Of a stretch of DNA of 64,000 bases, positions 45,815 through 54,894 are shown piece after piece. Every line of letters begins with the position of its first letter. Position 1 is the first letter of the stretch. The stretch spans positions 1-64,000 of the forward strand of contig WHVD01000058.1 in the NCBI GenBank assembly GCA_015178975.1, written 5' to 3'. The position numbers and the translations under genes were made by a program. The notes under the pieces are model-generated. The model was not told the DNA's origin. It did not search any database and was given only the letters and a program-made list of their open reading frames with translations. This DNA is from Hysterangium stoloniferum (Eukaryota; Basidiomycota; Agaricomycetes; Hysterangiales; Hysterangiaceae).

Positions 45815-46020
45815 TAATTCGGATGCATGTTGATAACTGTGTTTGGCTATGTAATAGACGTACATATCCGGAGGCCTCCCGAAAAAGGCAAATTATTTTT
45901 TTTTTTTCGTTAGCTTTAGTTCATGCCATTTGTAGGTCATACCCACTGCATAGGAAAGAAAAAATACTGCTTAAATTAAGGATAGCAAAGCGAAATATGA
46001 AGTTATGCCCATTCTAAAAA
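45815..46020. repeat. Unit 4: shortened 3' segment
   Basis: Starts within the shared 3' segment (AATTCGGATGCATGTTGATAAC) and runs to TAGCGACTGACAGC. The piece of the hypothetical gene found in other units is missing here because of the fusion with unit 3 at 45814/45815. Confidence 0.8.
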
Positions 46021-46066
46021 GTAGCGACTGACAGCAAACATGCCACTGCAGTTATCATACAGCGTA

Positions 46067-48925
46067 TCAATAAGTGACCACATTTCTCATATACGAATCA
46101 ATTCGTCGCATTGGAGGTCGCACATCCGGGTCTGACCTCCAGCATTGCTCACATATGTCCCAAAGATGATCAAATAAAAAAGGTGCAGTAGATCGTTCAG
46201 GGCGAGATGGTATCTTGTCCTGTGTGATATTCATGATCACTGCCGGGTCACTTGTTATCTCACAATAAGGTGGTTTTCCGGTAAGAATTTCCTTTGAGAA
46301 CACATGCTTAGATACTCAAGGCGCATTATTTGCTTGGCGTACCAGCATCGTCATCCCAAATGCCCAGACATCGCTTTGTCGACTAGGTTTTCCGTTGTGA
46401 AGCAACTCGGGAGCCATCCATCGCAATGACCCACCTACATTGGAGGACGTGGTTAGTCGTGTCACATCATCCACAAACCTAGATAGTCCAAAATCTGTCA
46501 AACACGGGACACCTTCATCGGAAACTAAAATATTCCCCTGTGAAACATATTCAGCCTAATAATGAAGGGCAACATCAGTCACATACTGCACGAATATCCC
46601 CGTGAACAATGAGAGGATTACGACGATGTAAAAATACAAGAGCGCTCGATATCCCCTTTATCTATCGATTCAGGGCATCAATATTAAACATTCCTCACCA
46701 CAATGGCTTTTATACGAACCAGGTGAATTCGATCACTCTTTGGGTTACTGGCGATATATGATAACAGCGTTCCATGCGACATCCAGGGTGATATCAAAGC
46801 CGGTAGCTGAAATGTGGTTGCAGGAGTAAAGTCATATGAATAACCGAGACATTTTAAAATGTTGGGGTGAGAGAGCGATGACCAGGCGAGGTATTCTCTC
46901 CATGCTCGCTAACAGATACCCACAAACAATAAGCAAAATTATAATTAGAACTAATGATAGCATCTTACCTTCATCAACTTGTCGTGCCGAATTTTTACGC
47001 CTTCACTGCTGAACCTCCTCAGGATCTTGATGGCAACCTTTGTGTCACCTAACTTCCCAGTCCATATATCTGCGTATCCCCCTCCGGCTACCGAATGTTC
47101 GCTTCGTTGTGTTATGCGGCCATCAAGGCATAAATTTGAGACGGTTGGGAAGGGCGTTGCCTGGTCATGAATAAGGGCCTTAGGTTTTAGTTTCATGTAC
47201 TAATGATAATTGGAAAATTCCCGACCTGTTGCGCTACTGTGGGGGAAGCTCGTGTATTTCCATAGCTTAAAGAACCATGCGAGGGATTAGACAGTCCTTG
47301 GGACAAATAGGGCCCATCTGGAGTAACTTTTTTCCTGATCCGAGAATTGGAGGATTCTGCGTATCCCCCTCCAGCTACCGAATGTTCGCTTCGTTGTGTT
47401 ATGCGACCATCAAGGCATAAATTTGAGACGGTTGGGAAGGGCGTTGGCTGGTCATGAATGAGGGCCTTAGATTTTAGTTTCATGTACTAATGATAATTGG
47501 AAAATTACCGACCTGTTGCGCTACTGTGGGGGAAGCTCGTGTATTTCCATAGCTTAAAGAACCATGCGAGGGATTAGACAGTCCTTGGGACAAATAGGGC
47601 TCATCTGGAGTAACCTTTTGCCTGATCTGAGAATTGGAGGATGTCTTTAGCTTCGACGATTTCGCATCCAGAACCTGCATCCTCAGCGTTTCTGCCTCTC
47701 TGTAGCAACCCATAGCCTCGTAGGTGGTAGCCAGACTTTCCTGGGCATTTAAGGTCTGCGGATGTAAAGGTCCTAGGAGACTCTCCCTGGTCGTCATCAC
47801 TTGGACCCCAAGCCTTTTTGCATCGTCGTATCTACCCAGCATCTCATACACGATAGCCAAACTGAGCTGTGCACTTAAGGTATCCGGATGTAAAGGCCCT
47901 AGGAGACGCTCCCTGGTTTCCATCACCTTGACTATCAGCTTTTCTGCATCTAGGTATCTACCCAGCTTTGTGTACGTGAAAGCCAAATGGGCCTGGACGC
48001 TCACGGTCTTTGGATGCTCTGGTCCTAGGCGACGCTCCCTGGTTTCCATCACATGGACCTCTAGTCTTTCTGCTTCTTGGTATCTGTCCAGCTCCTTGAG
48101 CTGGATAGCCAAATCTACCTCGGCATTCAAGGTCTCTGGATGTTCAGATCCTAGGAGATGCGCCTTGGTTTCCATCACCTTGACCATCAGCTTTTCTGCA
48201 TCTGAGTATCTACCCAATTTTACGTATGTGAAAGCCAAATCTACCTTCGCATTCAGCGTCTCTGGATGTTCAGGTCCTAGGAGACGCTCCTTTGTTTCCA
48301 TCACTTTGACCATTAGCTTTTCTGCATCTAGGTATCTACCCAGGTTTGTGTAAGTGAAAGCCAGATGGGCTTGGACACTCAGGGTTTTTGGATGCTCCGG
48401 TCCTAGGAGACGCTCCCTGGTTTCCAACACCCCGACCACCAGCTTTTCTGCATCTAGGTATCTACCCAACATTGTGTACGTGAAAGCCAAATAGGCCTGG
48501 ACACTCAGGGTTTCTAAATGCTCGGGTCCTAGAACACGCTCCTTGGTTTCCATCACCTTGACCATCAGCTTTTCTGCATCTAAGTATCTACCTAGCTTTG
48601 TGTAGGTGAAAGCCAAATTGGCCTGGGCGCTCAGGGTGTTTGGATGCTCCGGTCCTAGGAGACGCTCCCTGCTTTCCATCACATGGATCTCTAGTCTTTC
48701 TGCATCTTGGTATCTCTCCAGCTCCTTGAGATCAATAGCCAAATCTACCTCGGCATTCAAGGTCTTTGGGTGTTCAGGTCCTAAGTTGTGCCGACGGGCC
48801 CCCACCGTTCGGTATCTATCCAGTGCATTGCCATCATGACTATTACTTCTCTGTTTCTTCATTCTCCTTTTACTAAAAATTGAAGAGAACAGTTTCGAAA
48901 CAATATGGACCAGGGTGGTTGTCAT
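46067..48925 (-). CDS. TPR-protein kinase, unit 4 (apparently intact)
   Basis: Seven exons, all whole codons, give 843 residues: 48925-47513, 47447-47226, 47160-46969, 46908-46699, 46661-46587, 46537-46343 and 46291-46067. Exon 1 has MTTTLVHIVSKLFSSIF, then nine 42-residue TPRs of kinesin-light-chain type. The kinase has EHSVAGGGYADIW, VAIKIL, IVHGDIRAGNILVS, TDFGLS, WMAPELL and SDVWAFGM, with HGD in place of HRD. Exon 2 is an in-frame duplicate carrying a second linker and part of the glycine loop. One donor is GTCGGG, slightly off the family GTCGGT. TPRs usually bind partner proteins, so a scaffolded signalling kinase is an inference. It is the only member of the array without a break. Confidence 0.85.
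47071..47644 (-). repeat. 287-bp direct tandem duplication inside kinase unit 4
   Basis: 47071-47357 and 47358-47644 are near-identical. Each contains the end of the TPR exon, a 65-bp intron and the beginning of the kinase exon. Exonic content per copy is 222 bp, so the frame is preserved. Confidence 0.93.
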
Positions 48926-49134
48926 GCCCAGGTTGTGTAGTGTGGATAGAGGGGCTGGGTCGATCGACGCTGGAAGATGCGATACGTTTGTGAACTAAGG
49001 TTCCTGCTGTGCTCATGTGGACTGTATATTAAAAGACCTATGTGGTCTCACGTGGCTTCGTGCGCCGGCTTTAGGGATTACCCGGCAGACTGGAGCCGGA
49101 GATTAGCTAACTTCACCATGAATGACTACAGAAC
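48926..49134. promoter_or_regulatory. Putative promoter region of kinase unit 4
   Basis: Upstream sequence shared with 27917-28150 and 52400-52630, including GTATGTGGTCTCACGTGGCTTCGTG-like DNA with a CACGTG E-box-type core (about 49050). No TATA box is placed with confidence. Confidence 0.4.
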
Positions 49135-49440
49135 GTGATTCCCGAGGCGAAGGAGGTCATTGAAATAACACAACTCCAACACGAGATCAGGACGAGAATT
49201 AGAAGTACACCGTCTGCTTTGTTCCGTCCGGCAATAATAAATGCCGATGACGAGCGGTGGCTGACAGCTGTAATGCTATTGCAGATGCAAATTATTGATT
49301 CAATTATGAATTGCGGCATTATTTTTAGCCCTCCCTCGGTGTTGTGTACGTTGTGTAGTGTTACGACGGCGGGCTCGCAAAATCATCTGAATGGCGTGCA
49401 AGAATGGATCAAGGAACTAATCAGCGAGAAGAAGGGATAA
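49135..49440 (+). pseudogene. Orphan 101-codon frame, conserved between units
   Basis: Open from a TGA upstream to the stop at 49440 (VIPEAKEVIEITQLQHEIRT ... VQEWIKELISEKKG). No ATG starts it, so it is likely the last exon of a plus-strand gene caught in the amplification. Copies: 28149-28465 (small deletion) and 52630-52940 (one TAG for CAG). The family is not recognised. Its persistence in three copies may only reflect recent duplication. Confidence 0.5.
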
Positions 49441-49459
49441 GCATGAGAAAGTAAAAACG

Positions 49460-50218
49460 CACAATTCCGGAGGTGGTTGTCGGGGTTGCGGTTGATGGTG
49501 GGGGGACGAGTGCATTGAGAGCAGGCGTGAGGGTGGAGAGGAAGGCGGTGGGAGAGTGGGAGGATGTCCGGACCGGGGGGTAGACGCACGAGAGAAGGGG
49601 GAGGGGGGAGGGGGGTGATGGGTGTTATGGTGGGTAGATGTTATGGTGAGTGGATGTTGGTTAAGTTGTGTGTATGTATTTTCTTTTTTGCCGCTTCCCA
49701 CCTTTTTTATTACCACATTCATGTTTCCCCCCACTCTGTCTCGTATTGTATCTGATTCTCTCACCGTTCCCTTCCCTAAAACTCGATCCACACCCCCATG
49801 TATCATTCACATAACCCGCGCCGCCACTTTTACGCTCTACACCCACATCTTCTCTACAAGTTTCATGGAAACAATTCGGATACATGTTGATAATACCTAT
49901 TTTTGGCTATGTAATAGACATATCTGGTGTCCGGGGGCCTTCCGAAAAGGGAAAGGTTTTTTGTTTCTATTTTCTTCGTTAGCCCCAGTTCATGCCATTT
50001 GTAGGTCATACCCACTGCTGATGAAAGAAAAAACACTGCTTCACTTAAGAACAGCACATTGAAATAGTAAATTATGCCCATGTCAAAAAGTAGCAACTGA
50101 CAGCAAACATGACAGTAAAGCTGTCATCCAGGGTATAAATAAGCGGCCACATTTGTCATTTACTAATCAATTTATCATTAAAGGTCATGCGCATCTAACG
50201 TCCAGCATTCCTCACATA
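49460..50218. repeat. Unit 5: 3' segment
   Basis: Matches 24740-25330, including the hypothetical-gene tail (GGTGGTTGTCGGGGTTGCGGTTG) and the GTTTCATGGAAAC box. At 50219 the homology to exon 6 is interrupted by about 120 bp of unrelated sequence. Confidence 0.8.
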
Positions 50219-52129
50219 TGTGTTCGAAGACAGCGTAAGGAAAACGGACAAGGTTTTATTTACAATGACTAAGCTACTGTAAAGTACGAAATAGCCAAGC
50301 GTAAAATGCATCAATGGCTTGCAATACAACATATTCTAACAATATGTCCCAAATACCATCAGATAACAAAGGTGCAGCAGATAGTTCAGGACGAGATGGA
50401 ATCTTGCCCTGTGTGATATTCATGATCACTGCCGGGTCGCTTGTTATCTCACAATAAGATGGTTTTCGGCTAAGAATTTTTTTCAAAACACATGCTTAGA
50501 CAGTAAGGGTGCATTATTTGCTTAACGTACCAGGATCGTCATCTCAAATGCCTAGACATCGCTTTGTCGACTAGGTTTTGCGTTGTGAAGCAGCAACTCG
50601 GAGGCCATCCATCGCTATGATCCACCTACATTGGAGGACGTAGACAGTCGTGCCACGTCATCTACAAACCTAGATAGTCCTAAATCTGTCAAACAAGGGA
50701 CACCCTTATCGGAAACTAAGATATTCGCCTGAGACATATCCAGCTTAATAATCAAGTGCAGCATCAATAACATACTGCACGAATATCTCCATGAACAATC
50801 GGAGGATTATGGTGATGCAAAAATACAAGAGCGCTAGATATCCCTGTTATCTATCGATTCAGGGCATCAATATTGAGCATTCCTCACCACATTGGCTTTT
50901 ATACGAACCAGGTGGATGCGATTATTCTCTGGGTTACTGGCGATATAGCGTCCCATGCGAAATGAATAACCGAGACAGTTTAAATTGTTGGGGTGAGAGA
51001 GCGATGACCAGGCGAGGTATTCTCTCCATGCTCGCTAACAGATACCCAAAAACAATAAGCAAAATTATAATTAGAACTAATGATAGCATTTTACCCTCAT
51101 CAACTTGTCGTGCCGAATTTTTACGCCTTCACTGCTGAACCACCTCAGGATCTTGATGGCAACCTTTGTGTCACCTAATTTCCCAGTCCATATATCTGCA
51201 GATCCCCCTCCCGCTACCGAATGCGTGCTTCGTTGCGTTATGCGACCATCAAGGCATAAATTTGAGTTTTTTGAGAAGGGCATTGCCTGGTCATGAGTGA
51301 GGGCCTTGGGTTTTCGTTTCATGTACTAATGATCATAGGAAAATTACCGACCTGTTGCACAGCTGTGGGAGGAGAAGCTGGTATATTTCCATAGCTTAAA
51401 GAACTATTCGGGGCATTAGACAGTCCTTGGGACAAATAGGGCCTATGTGGAGTGAATCTTTCTCTGGTCCGAGAATTGGAGGATGTTTTTAGCTTCTCCG
51501 GTTTCTTATCCAGGACCTGCATCCTCAGCTTTTCTGGCTCTCTATATCTACCCATAGCCTCATAAGTGGTAGCCAAAATTTCCTTGGCACTTGAGGCCTC
51601 CGGGTGTAAAGGCCCCAGAAGTCGCTCCCTGGTCTTCATCACTTGGACCCCAAGCCTTTTTGCGTTATCGTATCTACCCAGCGTCTCGCTCACCATAGCC
51701 AAACTCTGCTGTGCATTCAAGGTTTCCCGATGTAAAGGCCCTAGGTGACGTTCCCTGGTTTCCATCACCTTGACCATCAGCTTTTCTGTATCCACCCAGC
51801 TTTGTGTACGTGAGAGCGAAATGGGCCTGGACCCTCAGGTTTTAGGATGCTCTGGTCCTAGGAGACGCTCCCTGGTTTCCATCATCTTGACCATCAGCTG
51901 TTTTGCATCTAGGTATCTACCCAGTTTTGTGTACGTAAAAGCCAAATGGGCCTGGATACTCAGGGCTTCCAAATACTCCGGTCCTAGGGCGTGCTCCCTG
52001 GTTTCCATCACATGGACCTCTAGTCTTTCTGCATCATGGTATCTCTCCACCTCCTTGAGCTTGATAGCCAGTTCTAGCTCGGCATTGAAGGTCTCTGGAC
52101 GTTCTGGTCCTAAGCTATACCGACCGGCC

Positions 52130-52257
52130 TGTTAAAAGTGTAGAAAATGAATGGCCAGACTGGGAATTGAACCCAGGGCTTCTGCATATATAGCAGGGGT
52201 GTTAACCATTACACCACCTGACCCTGGGAAGCACTGCTAGCATTACTCAATCTAACA
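52130..52257. mobile_element. 128-bp TG..CA insert carrying a tRNA-like sequence, TSD CGGCC
   Basis: TGTTAAAAGTG...ATCTAACA with exact CGGCC at 52125-52129 and 52258-52262. Removing it restores the TPR-exon sequence seen in all other units (CGACGGGCCTCCACCG). Terminal TGTTA/TAACA and a 5-bp TSD indicate integrase-mediated insertion, as for a very small solo LTR. More than half of it is the tRNA-like sequence. Confidence 0.85.
52152..52223 (-). tRNA. tRNA-like sequence (probably not a functional tRNA)
   Basis: 72 nt from GGTCAGG (52223) to TCTGGCC plus A (52152). The acceptor stem pairs over 7 positions including G-T pairs. D-arm GTGT/ACAC and T-arm CTGGG/CCCAG are present. Box A (TGGTGTAATGG) and box B (GGTTCAATTCC) of the Pol III promoter fit consensus. 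The anticodon arm CCTGC-TATATAT-GCAGA lacks T33 and has one mismatch, so identity cannot be assigned; by overall sequence it is closest to Gln/Glu-type tRNAs. Confidence 0.7.
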
Positions 52258-52629
52258 CGGCCTCCACCGTTCGGGATCTATCCAGTTCATTACCATGAGA
52301 ACTATTAGTGCTCTGCTTCTTCATTCTCCGTTTACTAAAAGTGAAAGAGAACAGTGTCGAAACAAGGTGGACCAGAGTGGTTGTCATGCCCAGATTGTAT
52401 AGTGTGAATAGAGGGACTTGGTCGATCGACGCTGGAAGAGGCGATCACGTTTGTGAACCAAGGTTCATGCTGTGCTCATTGGCACTACTTAATTGACACA
52501 TTGTGAATGGTGTACTGTACATTAAAGATGTATGTGGTCTCACGTGGCTTCGTGCGTCGGGCTTTATAGATTTCCCTCGGCAGACTGGAGTCGGAGATTA
52601 CCTAATTTCACCATGAATACAGAACGTGA

Positions 52630-52940
52630 TTCCCGAGGCGAAGGAGCTCATTGAAATAACACAACTCCAACACGGGATCAGGACGAGAATTATAAGTACA
52701 CCGTCTGCTTTGTTCAGTCCGGCGATAATAAATGCCTATGACGAACGGTGGCTGGCAACTGAAAGAAGTGTAATACTATCGTAGATGCAAATTATTGATT
52801 CAATTGTGAAATGGGGCATTATTTTTAGCCCTCCCTCGGTGTTGTGTACGTTGTGTAGTGTTACGACGGCGGGCTCGCAAAATCATCTGAAAGACGTGCA
52901 AGAATGGATCAAGGAACTAATTAGCGAGAAGAAGGGATAA
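52630..52940 (+). pseudogene. Unit 5 copy of the orphan frame (one nonsense codon)
   Basis: Same sequence as 49135-49440 with TAG in place of CAG at about 52783-52785 and the same ...VQEWIKELISEKKG ending. It defines the right border of unit 5. Confidence 0.5.
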
Positions 52941-52959
52941 GCATGAGAAAGTAAAAACG

Positions 52960-53783
52960 CACAATTCTGGAGGTGGTTGTCGGGGTTGCGGTTGATGGTG
53001 GGGGGACGAGTGCATTGAGAGCAGGCGTGAGGGTGGAGGGGAAGTCGGTGGGAGAGTGGGAGAACGTCCGGACCGGGGGGTAGACGCATGAGAAAAGGGG
53101 GAGGGGGTGTGATGGGTGTTATGGTGGGTAGATGTTATGGTGAGTGGATGTTGGTTAAGGTGTGTGCATGTATTTTCTTTTTTGCCGCTTCCCACCTTTT
53201 TTATTATCACATTCATGTTTCCCCGCACACTTTCTCGTATTGTATTTGATTCTCTCACCGTTCCCTTCCCTTAAAACTCGAACCACACCCCCATGTATCA
53301 TGCATATTGTTGGATAACACCGTAGAAATCCCATCACCATATATGGGCAAACAATAAAAGGGTTGAAACAACAAAGGAACTATGCGGACACATAACACAT
53401 AAGGAACTAACATGTGAAAGCATATCCTATTGTTCTCTTTTTTTGTTTCATACTTTTTGTTGTTCTACATTCCTATTGTCCATCTTACTCATTGTTTACT
53501 TTTGGTATATATGTAGTAGCTAGAACATCTCTATACCTCAGTCTGTTATACACTAATATGAGACTGAGATTACTATTAGGTCTTACATTCTAACACATAT
53601 AACCCGCGCCGCCACTCTTACACTCTACACCCACATCTTCTCTACATGTTTCATGGAAACAATTCGGATACATGTTGATAATACCTATTTTTGGCTATGT
53701 AATAGACATATCTGGTGTCCTGGGGCCTTCTGAGGAGGGAAAGGTTTTTTGTTTTTGTTTTCTTCGTTAGCTCCAGTTCATGC
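52960..53783. repeat. Unit 6: 3' segment only, interrupted by an LTR
   Basis: Matches unit 5 closely (49480-49990), is split by the LTR at 53308-53595, and stops at GTTCATGC where the copia element begins at 53784. The remaining part of the module is not in the window. Confidence 0.85.
53308..53595 (+). repeat. Solo LTR, 288 bp, TSD CATAT
   Basis: TGTTGGATAACACC...ACATTCTAACA with CATAT at 53303-53307 and 53596-53600. A TATATATG box at about 53508 precedes the end. The TGTTGGAT..TCTAACA termini are of copia type. It inserted into the ATGCATATAACCC sequence present in other units. Confidence 0.93.
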
Positions 53784-54072
53784 TGTTGAAATAATGGTGT
53801 TATGTAAGCTACATTTGTAAGCTGGAACACAGTGTTGGGCAACTGCATAGTTGCACTTCGCTTATGGATACTAAATCTAGTTGGAGACCGATCGCATAGC
53901 CTCTCAGTGAAGGTTTATCACTCACGGAGAGGTATGCATATTTCCCTCATCTTACATTAGTAGTTTGCTTACTATTAATTGAGTTATATTTAGGTAGATA
54001 ACAATACATATCTTAGTGAAGGTTTATCATTCACTGAGAGTTATATTTAGAACTGCATAAATAATCTCAACA
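53784..54072 (+). repeat. copia 5' LTR, 289 bp
   Basis: TGTTGAAATAATGG...AATCTCAACA. It contains GGCAACTGCATAGTTGCAC (a GCAACT...AGTTGC inverted repeat) and two CAGTGAAGGTTTATCAYTCACKGAGAG-type motifs. Confidence 0.93.
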
Positions 54073-54084
54073 GGTTATGGGCCC
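54073..54084 (+). promoter_or_regulatory. Primer-binding site matching the initiator tRNA-Met anticodon loop
   Basis: GGTTATGGGCCC directly follows the LTR. It is complementary to GGGCCCAUAACC, the anticodon stem-loop of eukaryotic initiator tRNA-Met, and not to a tRNA 3' end. Drosophila copia uses a half-tRNA of this kind. The Gag ATG lies inside the site. Confidence 0.75.
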
Positions 54085-54894
54085 TGCAGAACCTAGCATC
54101 AAGAGCTTCATTGTCCCGAAACTTGACTGTGATGGATCGAATTGGGTTACCTGGAAGAACCAGACACTGATGGGACTCAGTTCTGGTAAAGGTCTAAAAC
54201 ATCATCTTGAGGGAACTGCGAGGGAGCCACTGCCACCACCGACTTTCAGGGTGAAGCATGTTATGATGGAAGACGATTGGGCCAAGGTTGAAGCTGCAGA
54301 GCAATGACAGGACGAATTTGAACAACGCAAGGCGTACATCAAAGCCCAGATTTTCACAACCATCGAACTGAGTCTCCAGATCGAGATTCAGAAGCTAAAA
54401 ACAGCAAAAGAAGTGTGGAATGCATTATGCCTCAAACATGAGGGTAAAGTGCTGTCAGTTAAAATTGACATCAGACGTCACATGTATGAAATGAAGTGCG
54501 AAGATGACTCAGCAGTCAAAACACACCTCGAAGAACTTATGAAGATGCAAGCCCAGCTTGAGGGTATGGCTTCTGGTCTATCTAATGACGACCTAGTCAC
54601 CATTATACTTGGGTCACTGCTGAAAACCTACAGACCAGTCATCAGCACGATATCAATGTCTGCGAAATTCACCACATCACCCCTTGAACCAGACAAAGTG
54701 GTCAAAGCTATAATTGAAGAATACAAAAGACTTACTATCGAAGAGAAGAAACTGAAGGCTTCTGAAACCGCTATGTCAGCATCCAAGCACTGTGGGAAAT
54801 CAAAGAACACACAGAAATTGGAGAAGTCCTACGAAAACATGGAGTGTTGGAACTGTGGGATTATGGGTCACATTTCAGCTGAATGCTGGAAATG
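54076..54894 (+). pseudogene. gag: copia Gag
   Basis: MGPAEPSIKSFIVPKLDCDG with LDCDGSNWVTWKNQTLMGLS, then a TGA at 54305-54307, then the UBN2-like block (EVWNALCLKHEGK, DIRRHMYEMKCED, ISTISMSAKF) and a zinc knuckle CWNCGIMGHISAEC (C-x2-C-x4-H-x4-C) at about 54845-54885, ending with TGA. About 270 codons before the knuckle end, normal for copia Gag. Confidence 0.9.

Larger units (their letters stand above)
50219..52400 (-). pseudogene. TPR-kinase, unit 5 (disrupted)
   Basis: Exon 6 has lost its normal end: about 120 bp of foreign DNA (50219-50340) replaces the EECWR...MRNV tail. Exons 5-3 carry deletions (for example about 50 bp in exon 3 near 50955). Exon 2 (51131-51322) is intact. The TPR exon is shifted in frame near 51800 and again near 52050, and is split by the 128-bp insert at 52130. 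Kinase motifs VAGGGSADIW and VAIKIL remain. Not expected to be functional. Confidence 0.88.
24726..53783. repeat. Tandem array of about six TPR-kinase modules
   Basis: A module of about 3.5-4 kb recurs head to tail. From left to right each has: the last ~100 bp of the hypothetical gene; a conserved 3' segment with ATGTTTCATGGAAAC and GGTCATACCCACTGCAT; a minus-strand TPR-kinase gene; and an upstream segment ending in a partial plus-strand frame (...LISEKKG). Units: 1 (24726-28465), 2 (28470-32626, broken), 3 (33583-45814, with gypsy-3 inside), 4 (45815-49440), 5 (49460-52940), 6 (52960-53783, only the start). Only unit 1 is attached to the complete neighbouring gene, so it marks the original locus. 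Confidence 0.88.

Noticed and set aside
52152..52223. Functional tRNA gene
   Set aside because: The anticodon loop lacks T33 and the anticodon stem has a mismatch; it lies inside a small insert with TSDs. Kept as a tRNA-like sequence only.
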